DNA from: Eutrophocola sp964629325
GTDB taxonomy: Bacteria > Pseudomonadota > Gammaproteobacteria > Pseudomonadales > Pseudohongiellaceae
Assembly: GCA_964629325.1 (NCBI GenBank)
Contig: CAZVSC010000017.1
Location: 1-53,431 of the forward strand
Length of the DNA stretch: 53,431 bases
Direction of reading: 5' to 3'
A program made the position numbers and the translations under genes. How positions within the stretch are numbered: the first letter of the stretch is position 1; every line of letters starts with the position of its first letter. This document shows positions 1 to 9,253 of the stretch, one piece after another. The notes under the pieces are model-generated. The model searched no databases and was not told the DNA's origin. It worked only from the letters and a program-made list of their open reading frames with translations.

Positions 1-1826
1 GTAACCGACTTGGCCAGATTGCGCGGCTGGTCGATATCGGTGCCCTTGATTACCGCTACGTGGTAGGACAATAGCTGCAGGGGAACGGTGTAAATGATCG
101 GCGCCAGGAAGTCCGAGCAGTGCGGCACGTTGACCACATCGGTGCCTTCCGAATTGGTAAAACCGGATTCGGCGTCGGCGAACACGTTCAGCTGGCCGCC
201 GCGGGCACTGACTTCCTGCAGATTCGATTTGAGCTTTTCCAGCAGCTCATCATTGGGCGCTACCGCGATGATCGGCATCTGGTCGTCGACCAGCGCGAGC
301 GGCCCGTGCTTGAGCTCTCCTGCCGGGTAGGCTTCTGCATGGATATAGGAAATCTCCTTCAGCTTCAGCGCACCTTCCTTGGATACCGGGTACATGACGC
401 CACGGCCCAGGAACAGGGAATGGCGTTTGTCGGCAAAGTCCAGGGACATCAGGCGGATCTGTTCATCCAGCTTCAACGTCTCCTCGAGTATCCGGGGCAA
501 CTCGTGCAGGTCATGCACCAGTTCCCGTTCATTCTCCTCGGTCAGCCCATTGCGGCGCGCCAGCACGATGCAGAGCAGCGTGAGTATGGACAACTGGGTG
601 GTGAAGGCCTTGGTTGAGGCGACGCCGATCTCCCGGCCCGCCAGGGTCATGATGGAAAAATCGGATTCCCGCTCGATGGAGCTGTTGGCCACGTTACATA
701 TCGTCATGCAGCCGACATAGCCGGCTTCCTTGGCATAGCGCAATGCCGCCAGCGTATCGGCAGTTTCGCCGGACTGCGAGATGGTGACGAACAGGCAGTC
801 CTTGGGCACCAGCATGTTGCGATAGCGGTATTCACTGGCGATATCGACCGAGCACGACATGCGGGCGATATTCTCGAACCAGAATTTGGCGATCATGCCG
901 GCATGGTAGCTGGTACCGCAGGCGACGATCTGCACGCTCTTTGTCTTGTCGAAAACACCTTTGGCGTTGACCCCAAAGGCTTCTTCCAGCACATGGTTTT
1001 TGCTGAGCTTGCCGGACAGCGTGTTACGTACGACGTCCGGCTGCTCGTAGATTTCCTTGAGCATGAAATGGCGATAGTGGCCTTTCACCGAATCTTCCAG
1101 GTTCTGGTTCAGCCTGACGGTTTCGCGGTCCACCTCTTCACCGCCATTGAAGATCCTGACCCTGTCGGACTTGATCTCGGCGATGTCGCCTTCCTCCAGG
1201 TAAATAAAACGGTCTGTGACCTGGCCCAGGGCGGCTGGATCGGAGGCGATGAAATTCTCGCCGATGCCGACGCCGATGATGAGCGGACTGCCGCTGCGCG
1301 CGACAATGATGCGCTTGGGGTCTTCCCTGTCGATTACGGCCAGGCCGTAAGCGCCGTCGAGCAGGTCGATGGTGCGCTTCACGGCGTCAAAGAGTTTCAT
1401 CTCTTCTTCCACGAGGAACATGTGGATGAGGTGGACGATAACCTCGGTGTCCGTGTCGGTCTTGAATTCGTAATTCTTCTTGATCAGCTCTTCCTTCAGC
1501 GTCATGTAGTTCTCGATGATGCCGTTGTGGATGAGCGCGACGCGGCCATGGGACAGGTGCGGGTGGGCGTTGTTCTCGGTGGGTTTGCCATGGGTGGCCC
1601 AACGGGTATGGGCAATGCCGATGGGGCCGTCGAGCGGTGATTCCTTGACGCGGTCTTCGAGGGCCTGGACCTTGCCCACGGTTTTCACGCAGGAAAGTCC
1701 CTTGTCCTTGCGATTGATCAGGGCCAGGCCGGCGGAATCATACCCGCGGTATTCCAGCCTTTTCAGCCCCTCCACGAGGATGCCTGTCACATTTCTGCGC
1801 CCGATGGCGCCAACGATGCCGCACAT
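1..1826 (-). CDS. glmS: Glutamine-fructose-6-phosphate aminotransferase GlmS (last few codons off the left edge)
   Basis: Makes glucosamine-6-phosphate from fructose-6-phosphate and glutamine, the first committed step to UDP-GlcNAc for peptidoglycan and LPS. Translation from ATG at 1826 begins MCGIVGAIG, so Cys2 is the N-terminal glutaminase nucleophile. The frame stays open for 608 codons to the window edge. It shows both SIS sugar-isomerase domains, with ACGTSYHAGM and SQSGETADT in the first and LGRGVMYPVSKEGALKLKE in the second. The visible C-terminus reads PRNLAKSVT, which matches the family's final residues, so only about two codons and the stop are missing. It lies 27 nt after glmU in the same direction, consistent with a glmU-glmS operon. 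Pseudomonas has a regulator gene between the two; none is present here. Confidence 0.97.
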   Translation of the reverse strand, partial: MCGIVGAIGRRNVTGILVEGLKRLEYRGYDSAGLALINRKDKGLSCVKTVGKVQALEDRVKESPLDGPIGIAHTRWATHGKPTENNAHPHLSHGRVALIHNGIIENYMTLKEELIKKNYEFKTDTDTEVIVHLIHMFLVEEEMKLFDAVKRTIDLLDGAYGLAVIDREDPKRIIVARSGSPLIIGVGIGENFIASDPAALGQVTDRFIYLEEGDIAEIKSDRVRIFNGGEEVDRETVRLNQNLEDSVKGHYRHFMLKEIYEQPDVVRNTLSGKLSKNHVLEEAFGVNAKGVFDKTKSVQIVACGTSYHAGMIAKFWFENIARMSCSVDIASEYRYRNMLVPKDCLFVTISQSGETADTLAALRYAKEAGYVGCMTICNVANSSIERESDFSIMTLAGREIGVASTKAFTTQLSILTLLCIVLARRNGLTEENERELVHDLHELPRILEETLKLDEQIRLMSLDFADKRHSLFLGRGVMYPVSKEGALKLKEISYIHAEAYPAGELKHGPLALVDDQMPIIAVAPNDELLEKLKSNLQEVSARGGQLNVFADAESGFTNSEGTDVVNVPHCSDFLAPIIYTVPLQLLSYHVAVIKGTDIDQPRNLAKSV

Positions 1827-1853
1827 AATTCTTTGCCTTCCCGGTATTGAGGC

Positions 1854-3215
1854 TTATTTCTTGCCCGGCCGCTTCCAGCCGTCGATATTGGTTTGCTTGG
1901 CTCTGCCGATGCCCAGGCTGTCCCTCGGCACCGGCTTGGTGATGGTGGAGCCGGCGGCAACAAAGGCGCCGTCTTGCAGTTCCACCGGGGCGACCAGCAC
2001 GGCATTGGAGCCGATGAACACGCCGTCGCCGATCGTGGTCTTGTGCTTGTTCACGCCGTCATAGTTGCAGGTGATGGTGCCTGCGCCAATGTTGACGTCC
2101 TTGCCCAGCTCGGCATCGCCGACGTATGACAGGTGGTTCACCTTGCTGCCCTCACCGATCACCGCCTTCTTCACTTCGACGAAATTACCGAGCTTGGCGG
2201 TATCCTTCATCTCGGTACCCGGCCTGACCCTGGCGAATGGACCGAGCTGGCAATTTTTGCCGATCACGGCATCCTCGATGACCGTGTAGGGATGCAGGAC
2301 AGTGCCGGCACCGATCGTGCAGTTTTTCAGAATACAGCCCGCGCCGATCCTGGCATCACTGTCGATCTTCACCTCGCCTTCGAGGATGACATTGATATCG
2401 ATTTCCACGTCACTGGCGATGTCCACGTTGCCACGTATATCGAGTCGGGCCGGATCGATCAGCGTAACGCCGTTTCTCAGTAATTCTTCGTGCATATCCT
2501 GCTGGTATTTCCTTTCCAGCTCCGCCAGCTGGAGCCTGTCATTGATGCCGGTGACTTCTTTCTGGTCTTCGCAGACACTGGTGACCACCCTGCAGCCATC
2601 CGCCAGGGCCAGCTCCACCAGGTCGGTCAGGTAATATTCCTTCTGGGCGTTGTTGGCGCCGACGCGTGGCAGCCATTCCTTCAGCCTGGCAACCGGAATC
2701 GCCATGAAGCCGGTATTGATTTCCCTGACGGCCTTTTCTGCGTCAGTGGCATCCTTTTCTTCCACGATCCGGAGTATTTGACCCGCGTTATCGCGAATAA
2801 TTCGGCCCAGGCCTTTCGGATTGTCGACGACGCAGGTGAGCACGCCCATGCTGTCGGCGTCCACCATCGCCACCAGGGCTTCCAGGGTCGCTGCCCGGAT
2901 CAGCGGCACATCGCCATACAGTACCAGGGCGATTGCATCAGTATCGAGATTGTCCAGGGTCTGGTGGACGGCATGTGCCGTACCCAACTGCTCTTTCTGC
3001 AGCACAAATTGCGTGTCGTCGCTGGCAAGCTCTGCCTCCACCGCTTCGGCGCCGAAACCGACGACGACCTGCAGGTTCTCGCAGTGCATGGCCCTGGCGG
3101 TATCCAGGACGTGCTTCAGGAGGGGTTTGCCCGCCAGCGGGTGCAGCACCTTCGGCCGGGCGGACTTCATGCGGGTGCCTTTGCCGGCGGCAAGAACAAC
3201 GACATTGAGCTTCAA
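1854..3215 (-). CDS. glmU: Bifunctional N-acetylglucosamine-1-phosphate uridyltransferase / glucosamine-1-phosphate acetyltransferase GlmU
   Basis: Performs the last two cytoplasmic steps to UDP-GlcNAc: acetylation of GlcN-1-P and uridylylation of GlcNAc-1-P. The N-terminal pyrophosphorylase domain opens with VVVLAAGKGTRM, the nucleotide-binding loop. The C-terminal half is a left-handed beta helix of hexapeptide repeats, ending with the acetyltransferase segment containing GAGTITCNYDG. I place the start at a TTG (3215), giving 453 aa, close to the E. coli length of 456. A longer reading from ATG 3272 adds 19 residues unlike the family, and that ATG lies upstream of a TATAAT -10 box at 3255-3260, so it would not be transcribed from that promoter. 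The ribosome binding site is weak. Confidence 0.95.
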   Translation of the reverse strand: MKLNVVVLAAGKGTRMKSARPKVLHPLAGKPLLKHVLDTARAMHCENLQVVVGFGAEAVEAELASDDTQFVLQKEQLGTAHAVHQTLDNLDTDAIALVLYGDVPLIRAATLEALVAMVDADSMGVLTCVVDNPKGLGRIIRDNAGQILRIVEEKDATDAEKAVREINTGFMAIPVARLKEWLPRVGANNAQKEYYLTDLVELALADGCRVVTSVCEDQKEVTGINDRLQLAELERKYQQDMHEELLRNGVTLIDPARLDIRGNVDIASDVEIDINVILEGEVKIDSDARIGAGCILKNCTIGAGTVLHPYTVIEDAVIGKNCQLGPFARVRPGTEMKDTAKLGNFVEVKKAVIGEGSKVNHLSYVGDAELGKDVNIGAGTITCNYDGVNKHKTTIGDGVFIGSNAVLVAPVELQDGAFVAAGSTITKPVPRDSLGIGRAKQTNIDGWKRPGKK

Positions 3216-3254
3216 AACAATCCAATCCAGAGGAAACACGAAATAATGCTGGGC

Positions 3255-3283
3255 ATTATAGTATGCCTGCATGGCGACGGATA
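3255..3283 (-). promoter_or_regulatory. Candidate sigma-70 promoter of glmU-glmS
   Basis: A perfect TATAAT (3260 down to 3255 on the minus strand) lies between the atp terminator and glmU. The -35 position 17 bp upstream (TATCCG) is poor, so this may be a weak or activator-helped promoter. Transcription would begin near 3248, which leaves the TTG at 3215 as the first usable in-frame start. Confidence 0.5.
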
Positions 3284-3337
3284 TCGCTCCTTCGGAGCTT
3301 CTTCCGCCCTACATTAACGGGGTAATTGCACCACATA

Positions 3338-3363
3338 AAAAAGCCGGCATTAGCCGGCTTTTT
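3338..3363 (-). terminator. Rho-independent terminator of the atp operon
   Basis: An 11-bp perfect inverted repeat (arms 3338-3348 and 3353-3363; core GCCGGC, loop of 4 nt) is flanked by A and T runs, so it works as a terminator on either strand. It lies 27 nt past the atpC stop and separates the atp operon from glmU. Confidence 0.9.
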
Positions 3364-3390
3364 CCTTGTATCTTGTATCCTGTATCAGTT

Positions 3391-3816
3391 TTAACCGCCC
3401 ATCTTCTTGCGGATCTGCTGCAACGTCCTGATCTGGGCCGCAGCCTGGGCCAGGTGGGCCGCCGTCTCGGCGTAATCCATCTCGGCATGCTGGTTCTGGA
3501 TGGCCTCTTCGGCCTCCTTCATAGCCTGCATCGCATTGGCTTCATCGATATCATCAGCCCGTACGGCTGTATCGGCGAGGATATTGACGGTGCCTGGCTG
3601 TACTTCAAGGAAACCGCCTGAGACGTAGTAAAGCTCTTCTTCGCCGCCCTGCATGACGATGCGGACCGGTCCTGGAATGAGCGCTGTCAGCAGCGGTGCG
3701 TGACCCGGATAGATACCCAGGTCGCCCAGGCTGCCCGCGGCTACAAGCGACTCCACGCGGCCGGAGAAGATCTGCTCCTCGGCGCTGGCAATATCGCAAT
3801 GCATGGTCATGGCCAT
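3391..3816 (-). CDS. atpC: F1 ATP synthase epsilon subunit
   Basis: Small F1 rotor subunit that binds gamma and damps ATP hydrolysis. At 141 aa it has the normal two-part build: an N-terminal beta sandwich beginning HCDIASAEEQIFSGRVESL and a C-terminal helical hairpin ending QIRTLQQIRKKMGG. The start may be the first or the second Met (MAMTMH). It is the last gene of the atp operon, 19 nt after atpD and followed by a terminator. Confidence 0.96.
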   Translation of the reverse strand: MAMTMHCDIASAEEQIFSGRVESLVAAGSLGDLGIYPGHAPLLTALIPGPVRIVMQGGEEELYYVSGGFLEVQPGTVNILADTAVRADDIDEANAMQAMKEAEEAIQNQHAEMDYAETAAHLAQAAAQIRTLQQIRKKMGG

Positions 3817-3835
3817 TTTCAGTTACCTGTCTTGA

Positions 3836-5248
3836 TTACTTGTTTTCGCCTTTCAGCTTCTTCGCGCGCTCAACAACGTCCTCGATGCCGCCCACCATGT
3901 AGAAGGCCTGTTCGGGCAGGTCATCATACTCGCCGGCCAGGATGGCCTTGAAGCTGCTGATGGTATCTTTCAGCGGTACGTATTTACCCGGGGTGCCGGT
4001 GAACACTTCAGCAACCGTACACGGCTGGGAGAAGAAACGCTCGATTTTACGTGCCCGGTTAACGGCCAGCTTGTCGTCTTCGGACAGCTCGTCCATACCC
4101 AGGATCGCGATGATGTCCTTCAGTTCCTTGTAGCGCTGCAGAATGGACTGCACGCCGCGGGCCACTTCGTAGTGCTCCTGACCAATTACCAGCGGGTCGA
4201 GCTGGCGGGAAGTGGAATCCAGCGGATCCACCGCCGGGTAGATACCCAGCTGGGCGATGTCACGGGACAGTACCACGGTCGCGTCAAGGTGAGCGAAGGT
4301 GGTCGCAGGCGACGGGTCGGTCAGGTCGTCCGCGGGAACGTATACGGCCTGGATGGAAGTAATGGAGCCGTTCTTGGTGGAGGTAATACGCTCCTGCAGG
4401 GCGCCCATTTCCTCGGCCAGTGTCGGCTGGTAGCCCACCGCTGACGGCATACGGCCGAGCAGTGCGGATACTTCGGTACCGGCCAGTGTGTAACGGTAGA
4501 TATTGTCGACGAACAGCAGTACATCACGGCCTTCGTCACGGAATTTTTCCGCCATGGTCAGGCCGGTCAGCGCCACGCGCAGGCGGTTGCCGGGAGGCTC
4601 GTTCATCTGGCCGTATACCATGGATACTTTTGAGTTGGTGAAGGTGTTGGTGTCGATAACGCCGGCTTCCTGCATTTCGTGGTAGAAGTCGTTACCTTCA
4701 CGAGTACGCTCACCGACACCGGCGAATACGGACAGGCCCGAGTGCTCGGTGGCGATGTTGTTGATCAGCTCCATCATGGTCACGGTCTTGCCCACGCCCG
4801 CGCCGCCGAACAGGCCCACTTTACCGCCCTTGGCGAACGGGCAGACCAGGTCGATCACCTTGATGCCGGTTTCCAGCAGCTCTTCGGAAGCGGCCTGCTC
4901 TTCATAGCTCGGCGCCTTGCGGTGGATCGGCATCTTTTCCTTTTCGCCGATGGGGCCGCACTCGTCGATCGGCTCGCCGAGTACGTTCATGATGCGGCCG
5001 AGGGTTTCAACGCCCACCGGGATGCTGATCGCGGCACCGGTGTCGCTGACGTTCAGGCCGCGGCGCAGACCCTCGGTGGAACCCAGGGCGATGGTGCGCA
5101 CGATACCGTCACCCAGCTGCTGCTGGACTTCCAGGGTAATGCTGGTGTTGTCGACGGTAAGGGCGTCATAGACCTTAGGCACGGTGTCCCGCGGAAATTC
5201 CACGTCTATTACAGCACCAATAATTTGTACGATACGACCGCTACTCAT
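3836..5248 (-). CDS. atpD: F1 ATP synthase beta subunit
   Basis: Catalytic subunit of the F1 headpiece. The 470-aa product has the Walker A loop GGAGVGKTVTMMELI, the catalytic-Glu segment GVGERTREGNDFYHEM and the Walker B strand DVLLFVDNIYRYT. The DELSEED-type lever segment appears as DELSEDD. Length matches the family, and no frame disruption is seen. It lies 72 nt after atpG in the operon. Confidence 0.98.
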   Translation of the reverse strand: MSSGRIVQIIGAVIDVEFPRDTVPKVYDALTVDNTSITLEVQQQLGDGIVRTIALGSTEGLRRGLNVSDTGAAISIPVGVETLGRIMNVLGEPIDECGPIGEKEKMPIHRKAPSYEEQAASEELLETGIKVIDLVCPFAKGGKVGLFGGAGVGKTVTMMELINNIATEHSGLSVFAGVGERTREGNDFYHEMQEAGVIDTNTFTNSKVSMVYGQMNEPPGNRLRVALTGLTMAEKFRDEGRDVLLFVDNIYRYTLAGTEVSALLGRMPSAVGYQPTLAEEMGALQERITSTKNGSITSIQAVYVPADDLTDPSPATTFAHLDATVVLSRDIAQLGIYPAVDPLDSTSRQLDPLVIGQEHYEVARGVQSILQRYKELKDIIAILGMDELSEDDKLAVNRARKIERFFSQPCTVAEVFTGTPGKYVPLKDTISSFKAILAGEYDDLPEQAFYMVGGIEDVVERAKKLKGENK

Positions 5249-5320
5249 TGTCCGGTTCCTCTTGTATTCAAACTCTTGTTCGAGCGTTCAATAATTGCTA
5301 ATCAAAAAATCCAAAAATTC

Positions 5321-6181
5321 TTACAGGGCTGACGCGCCGCCCACAATCTCAGAGAGCTCCTGCGTGATGGCGGCCTGGCGTGCCTTGTTGTAGACAAGCT
5401 GCAACTCGTTGATGAGTTCGCCGGCATTGTCCGTGGCGCTCTTCATGGCAATCATGCGCGCCGCCTGTTCACAGGCATTGTTTTCCACGACAGCCTGGTA
5501 CACCTGTGACTCGATATAACGGGCCAGCAGGCCGTCCAGCAGTTCGCGGGCGTCAGGCTCGTAAATGTAGTCCCAGTGATGCTTCAGTTCGTCATCTTCG
5601 GCAGCCTGCAGGGGCAGCAGCTGTTCGACGGTAGGCTTCTGGGTCATGGTGTTGACGAATTCGTTGGACACCAGGAACAGCTTGTCGATATTGCCGCCGG
5701 CAAAGTTGTCCAGCATCACTTTCACACCACCGACCACGTCTTCGACGGCGGGCTTGTCGCCGATGCCGCGAATGGCCGCCACGACCTTGCCGCCGTAACT
5801 GTTGAAGAAGCCGGCACCCTTGCCGCCGATCGCGCAGATTTCGATTTCCACGTCTTCTTCATGCCAGCCCTTCATGGCGGTGATCATGGTCTTGAACAGG
5901 TTGATGTTCAGGCCGCCACACAGGCCGCGGTCGGTGGAGATCACAATAAAGCCGACCCGCTTGACCGGACGCTCTTCCATGTAGATGTGGCGGTATTCCG
6001 GATTCGAGTTCGCCAGGTGACTGACCACCGCGCGGATGTTTTTCGCGTAGGGCTTGCCCAGCTCCATCTGTTCCTGGGCCTTGCGCATCTTGCTCGCCGC
6101 AACCATTTCCATGGCGGAAGTGATCTTCTGGGTATTCTTGATACTCCCGATCTGGTTGCGAATTTCTTTTCCGACAGCCAT
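5321..6181 (-). CDS. atpG: F1 ATP synthase gamma subunit
   Basis: Central rotor shaft that couples proton flow through Fo to conformational change in beta. The 286-aa protein starts MAVGKEIRNQIGSIKNTQKIT and ends with the conserved C-terminal helix NKARQAAITQELSEIVGGASAL, the two helices forming the coiled-coil shaft. The middle contains the family signature STDRGLCGGLN. It begins 6 nt after the atpA stop. Confidence 0.97.
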   Translation of the reverse strand: MAVGKEIRNQIGSIKNTQKITSAMEMVAASKMRKAQEQMELGKPYAKNIRAVVSHLANSNPEYRHIYMEERPVKRVGFIVISTDRGLCGGLNINLFKTMITAMKGWHEEDVEIEICAIGGKGAGFFNSYGGKVVAAIRGIGDKPAVEDVVGGVKVMLDNFAGGNIDKLFLVSNEFVNTMTQKPTVEQLLPLQAAEDDELKHHWDYIYEPDARELLDGLLARYIESQVYQAVVENNACEQAARMIAMKSATDNAGELINELQLVYNKARQAAITQELSEIVGGASAL

Positions 6182-6187
6182 GGTGGT

Positions 6188-7732
6188 TTACCAGCTCTGT
6201 GTTGAGACGAATTTGTCCATCGCTTCCTTGAAGGAAGCCTTGATGTCATCGTTCCAGTCACCTGTTGAATTGATCTTCTTCATCAGGTCGCTGTAATCGG
6301 CATTCATGTATGACAACAGGGCGGATTCAAAGTCGGCGATCTTGTTCAGTTCCACACTTTTCAGGTAACCCTCGTTGGCGGCGAAAATGACAATGCCCAT
6401 TTCGGCAACGGACAAGGGTGAATACTGTTTCTGTTTCATCAGTTCGGTCACGCGTTGGCCGTGTTCCAGCTGGGCGCGGGTGGCCTCGTCCAGGTCAGAG
6501 GCAAACTGGGCGAAGGCCGCCAGCTCACGATACTGGGCGAGTGACAGGCGGATACCGCCGCCGAGTTTCTTGATGATGCTGGTCTGCGCGGCGCCACCCA
6601 CACGGGATACAGACAGACCGGCGTTCATCGCGGGACGGATACCGGCGTTGAACAGGTTGGTTTCCAGGAAGATCTGGCCGTCGGTAATCGAGATCACGTT
6701 GGTCGGTACGAAGGCGGATACGTCACCAGCCTGGGTCTCGATGATCGGCAGCGCGGTCAGCGAACCGGTCTGGCCCTTGACCTTGCCGTCGGTGAACTTC
6801 TCTACGTATTCAGCGTTAACGCGCGCGGCCCTTTCCAGCAGACGGGAGTGCAGGTAGAACACGTCGCCAGGGTAGGCTTCACGGCCGGGCGGACGACGCA
6901 GCAGCAGGGAGATCTGGCGGTAAGCCCAGGCCTGCTTGGTCAGGTCGTCATAGATAATCAGGGCGTCCTGGCCGCGGTCGCGGTAGTACTCGCCCATGGT
7001 GCAGCCGGAGTAAGGGGCAATGAACTGCATGGAAGCCGGGTCAGAGGCGCTCGCGGCGACCACGATGGTGTGTTCCATCGCGCCGTGTTCTTCCAGTTTG
7101 CGGACCACGGAAGCAATGGATGACTGCTTCTGGCCCACGGCAACGTAGATACATTTAACGCCAGTGCCTTTCTGGTTGATGATGGCGTCGACAGCCACGG
7201 CAGTCTTGCCCACCTGGCGGTCGCCGATGATCAGTTCGCGCTGGCCGCGGCCGATCGGCACCATGGCATCGATGGCTTTCAGGCCGGTCTGTACCGGCTG
7301 GGATACTGACTGACGGGCGATTACACCGGGAGCAACCTTTTCCACCGCGTCGGTTTCCTTGGCATTGATCGGGCCCTTGCCATCGATCGGGTTGCCCAGG
7401 GCGTCGACCACGCGACCTTCCAGTTCCGGGCCTACCGGAACTTCCAGGATGCGCTGGGTGCAGCGACAGGTCTGGCCTTCGGCCAGCTTCTGGTAGTCGC
7501 CAAGGACCACGGCGCCCACTGAATCACGCTCCAGGTTCAGGGCCATACCGTAGACACCGCCCTCGAACTCGATCATCTCACCGTACATCACATCGGCCAG
7601 GCCGTGGATACGGATAATACCGTCCGATACGCTGACGATCGTGCCTTCGTTCTGCGCCTGGGCAGACACATCAAGGCTGTCGATGCGCTGTTTGATAATT
7701 TCGCTAATTTCTGAAGGATTCAGTTGTTGCAT
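6188..7732 (-). CDS. atpA: F1 ATP synthase alpha subunit
   Basis: Non-catalytic nucleotide-binding F1 subunit. At 514 aa it begins MQQLNPSEISEIIKQRI and carries the P-loop GDRQVGKTAVAVDAI and the ATPase alpha/beta signature region around PAMNAGLSVSRVGGAAQ, including the conserved Arg finger. A 95-nt gap with no visible structure separates it from atpH, the longest gap inside the F1 part of this operon. Confidence 0.98.
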   Translation of the reverse strand: MQQLNPSEISEIIKQRIDSLDVSAQAQNEGTIVSVSDGIIRIHGLADVMYGEMIEFEGGVYGMALNLERDSVGAVVLGDYQKLAEGQTCRCTQRILEVPVGPELEGRVVDALGNPIDGKGPINAKETDAVEKVAPGVIARQSVSQPVQTGLKAIDAMVPIGRGQRELIIGDRQVGKTAVAVDAIINQKGTGVKCIYVAVGQKQSSIASVVRKLEEHGAMEHTIVVAASASDPASMQFIAPYSGCTMGEYYRDRGQDALIIYDDLTKQAWAYRQISLLLRRPPGREAYPGDVFYLHSRLLERAARVNAEYVEKFTDGKVKGQTGSLTALPIIETQAGDVSAFVPTNVISITDGQIFLETNLFNAGIRPAMNAGLSVSRVGGAAQTSIIKKLGGGIRLSLAQYRELAAFAQFASDLDEATRAQLEHGQRVTELMKQKQYSPLSVAEMGIVIFAANEGYLKSVELNKIADFESALLSYMNADYSDLMKKINSTGDWNDDIKASFKEAMDKFVSTQSW

Positions 7733-7827
7733 TGTCTTGTTTCCTCAACTCTCGCCCTGTTCAGGGGTGCTTGTGAGCTATCAGTAACCTTTTATTCGCT
7801 TGTACCGTTTAATACCGGGCTAATACT

Positions 7828-8364
7828 TTAAGCCTTCATGCTTTCGGCAAGTTTCGCCAGCTTGCCGCGCACCGAACCATCGATCACGAGGTCGCCGGCC
7901 CGGATCACCGCGCCGCCGATCAGTGACTTGTCGGTTTCGCTGTGCAGGACCACGTCCCTTTGCAGTTTTGCCTTGAGGGAAGCCGCCAGTTTTTCCTGGA
8001 GGGGGCCGGTTAACGGGAATGCTGAAATGATATTCACGTCAACCTTCATTTCCTGGTTGGCTTTCAGGGCTTCAAACAGCGCGACTATTTCCGGCATCAG
8101 CGGGATGCGCTTGTTTTCTGCCAGGATGGCAACAAAGTTTTTCACCTGCCCGATGATTTCGTCACCGCAAAGGTCCACTACGAGCTGCGCCTGCTTCTCT
8201 CCGGTCAGGGAGGGCGATGACAGGGCGGCTTTTACCGACGTATCGCTGACGACAGCGGCAACCAGGGTCAGGCTGGATGACCAGTCACCCAGTTTGCCGG
8301 CCTCTACTGCGGCCTCGAAAGCCGCCTTGGCGTAGGGTCTTGCGAGTGTTGTTAATTCAGCCAT
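7828..8364 (-). CDS. atpH: F1 ATP synthase delta subunit
   Basis: Peripheral-stalk subunit that fastens F1 alpha to the b dimer. The 178-aa product starts MAELTTLARPYAKAAFE, the usual N-terminal helical domain. It ends with the C-terminal signature DKSLIGGAVIRAGDLVIDGSVRGKL. It lies 18 nt downstream of atpF. Confidence 0.96.
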   Translation of the reverse strand: MAELTTLARPYAKAAFEAAVEAGKLGDWSSSLTLVAAVVSDTSVKAALSSPSLTGEKQAQLVVDLCGDEIIGQVKNFVAILAENKRIPLMPEIVALFEALKANQEMKVDVNIISAFPLTGPLQEKLAASLKAKLQRDVVLHSETDKSLIGGAVIRAGDLVIDGSVRGKLAKLAESMKA

Positions 8365-8382
8365 ATAGAATCCGGTTCTGTA

Positions 8383-8853
8383 TTACAGGCTGGCGGCCAG
8401 TTTTTCGGCCAGCTCGGCGTGTGCTTTCTCGTCGATGGACGCTTCCAGGATCTTTTCCGCTCCGGCGATCGCGATGGAAGCCACCTGCTTGCGCAGATGC
8501 TCCTTGGCGCGATTCACTTCCTGCTCGATCTCGGCCTGGGCGCCGGCAATCAGGCGCTTGCCTTCTTCCCGGGCCTGCTCCTTCGCTTCGTCTATTATCT
8601 GGCTGGCGCGTTTGTTGGCCTGTTCGATAATGCCGGACGCTTCGGTCTTGGCTTCACGCAGTTGTTCGGCGGCGCGTTCCTGGGCTAGCTCCAGGTCCTT
8701 GCCGGCACGTTCGGCAGCTTCGAGGCCGTCGGCGATTTTCTTCGCCCGCTCAGCCAGCGCTGCAGTCAGTGGCGGCCACACGTACTTCATGCAGAACCAC
8801 ACGAAGAACGCGAACGCGATCATTTGTCCAAGAATTGTTGCGTTAATATTCAC
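8383..8853 (-). CDS. atpF: Fo ATP synthase subunit b
   Basis: Membrane-anchored stator stalk. The 156-aa protein starts at a GTG with MNINATILGQ, followed by one transmembrane segment (about residues 7-27, including AFAFFVWFCMKYVWPPL) and then a long charged, Ala-rich helix (about residues 35-140) that forms the right-handed coiled coil. Length equals the E. coli protein. Confidence 0.96.
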   Translation of the reverse strand: MNINATILGQMIAFAFFVWFCMKYVWPPLTAALAERAKKIADGLEAAERAGKDLELAQERAAEQLREAKTEASGIIEQANKRASQIIDEAKEQAREEGKRLIAGAQAEIEQEVNRAKEHLRKQVASIAIAGAEKILEASIDEKAHAELAEKLAASL

Positions 8854-8920
8854 AGTAACACCTCTTACCCAGTGTGCTCTTTAATATGCTTGGGACTGCG
8901 TCATGCAGCCGGCAGATTGC

Positions 8921-9175
8921 TTAACCGAGAGCAGCAACAAAGGGATTGGCGAAAGTGAACCACATGCCGATCGCAAGACCGATCATGGTTACCGCGTCGA
9001 TCAGACCGGCGACCAGGAACATCTTGCCTTGCAGCATGGGAGCAAGTTCGGGCTGACGGGCAGAGCCTTCAAGCAGCTTGCCACCCAGGATGCCGAAACC
9101 GATAGCGGTTCCAAGGGCGCCCATACCTAATACCAGCAGTACTCCAAGTACTGTAAAAGCCAGAATTGACTCCAT
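8921..9175 (-). CDS. atpE: Fo ATP synthase subunit c (rotor ring)
   Basis: Forms the proton-driven c-ring in the membrane. The 84-aa hairpin has TM1 with GMGALGTAIGFGILGGK, the polar loop ARQPEL and TM2 with the essential carboxylate Asp60 (GLIDAVTMIGLAIGMW). The Gln/Glu/Thr ligand set typical of sodium-binding c subunits is absent, so the coupling ion is inferred to be H+. Confidence 0.97.
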   Translation of the reverse strand: MESILAFTVLGVLLVLGMGALGTAIGFGILGGKLLEGSARQPELAPMLQGKMFLVAGLIDAVTMIGLAIGMWFTFANPFVAALG

Positions 9176-9253
9176 TTTTTTCCTCCAGTTGTTAAGGTTT
9201 TACCTTGATTGTTGAATGAGAAATTCGCTGTTAATAAATAGCTGTTCTGATGA

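Noticed and set aside
3216..3272. Longer GlmU start at ATG 3272
   Set aside because: It lies upstream of the TATAAT that should drive glmU and adds 19 residues absent from the family.
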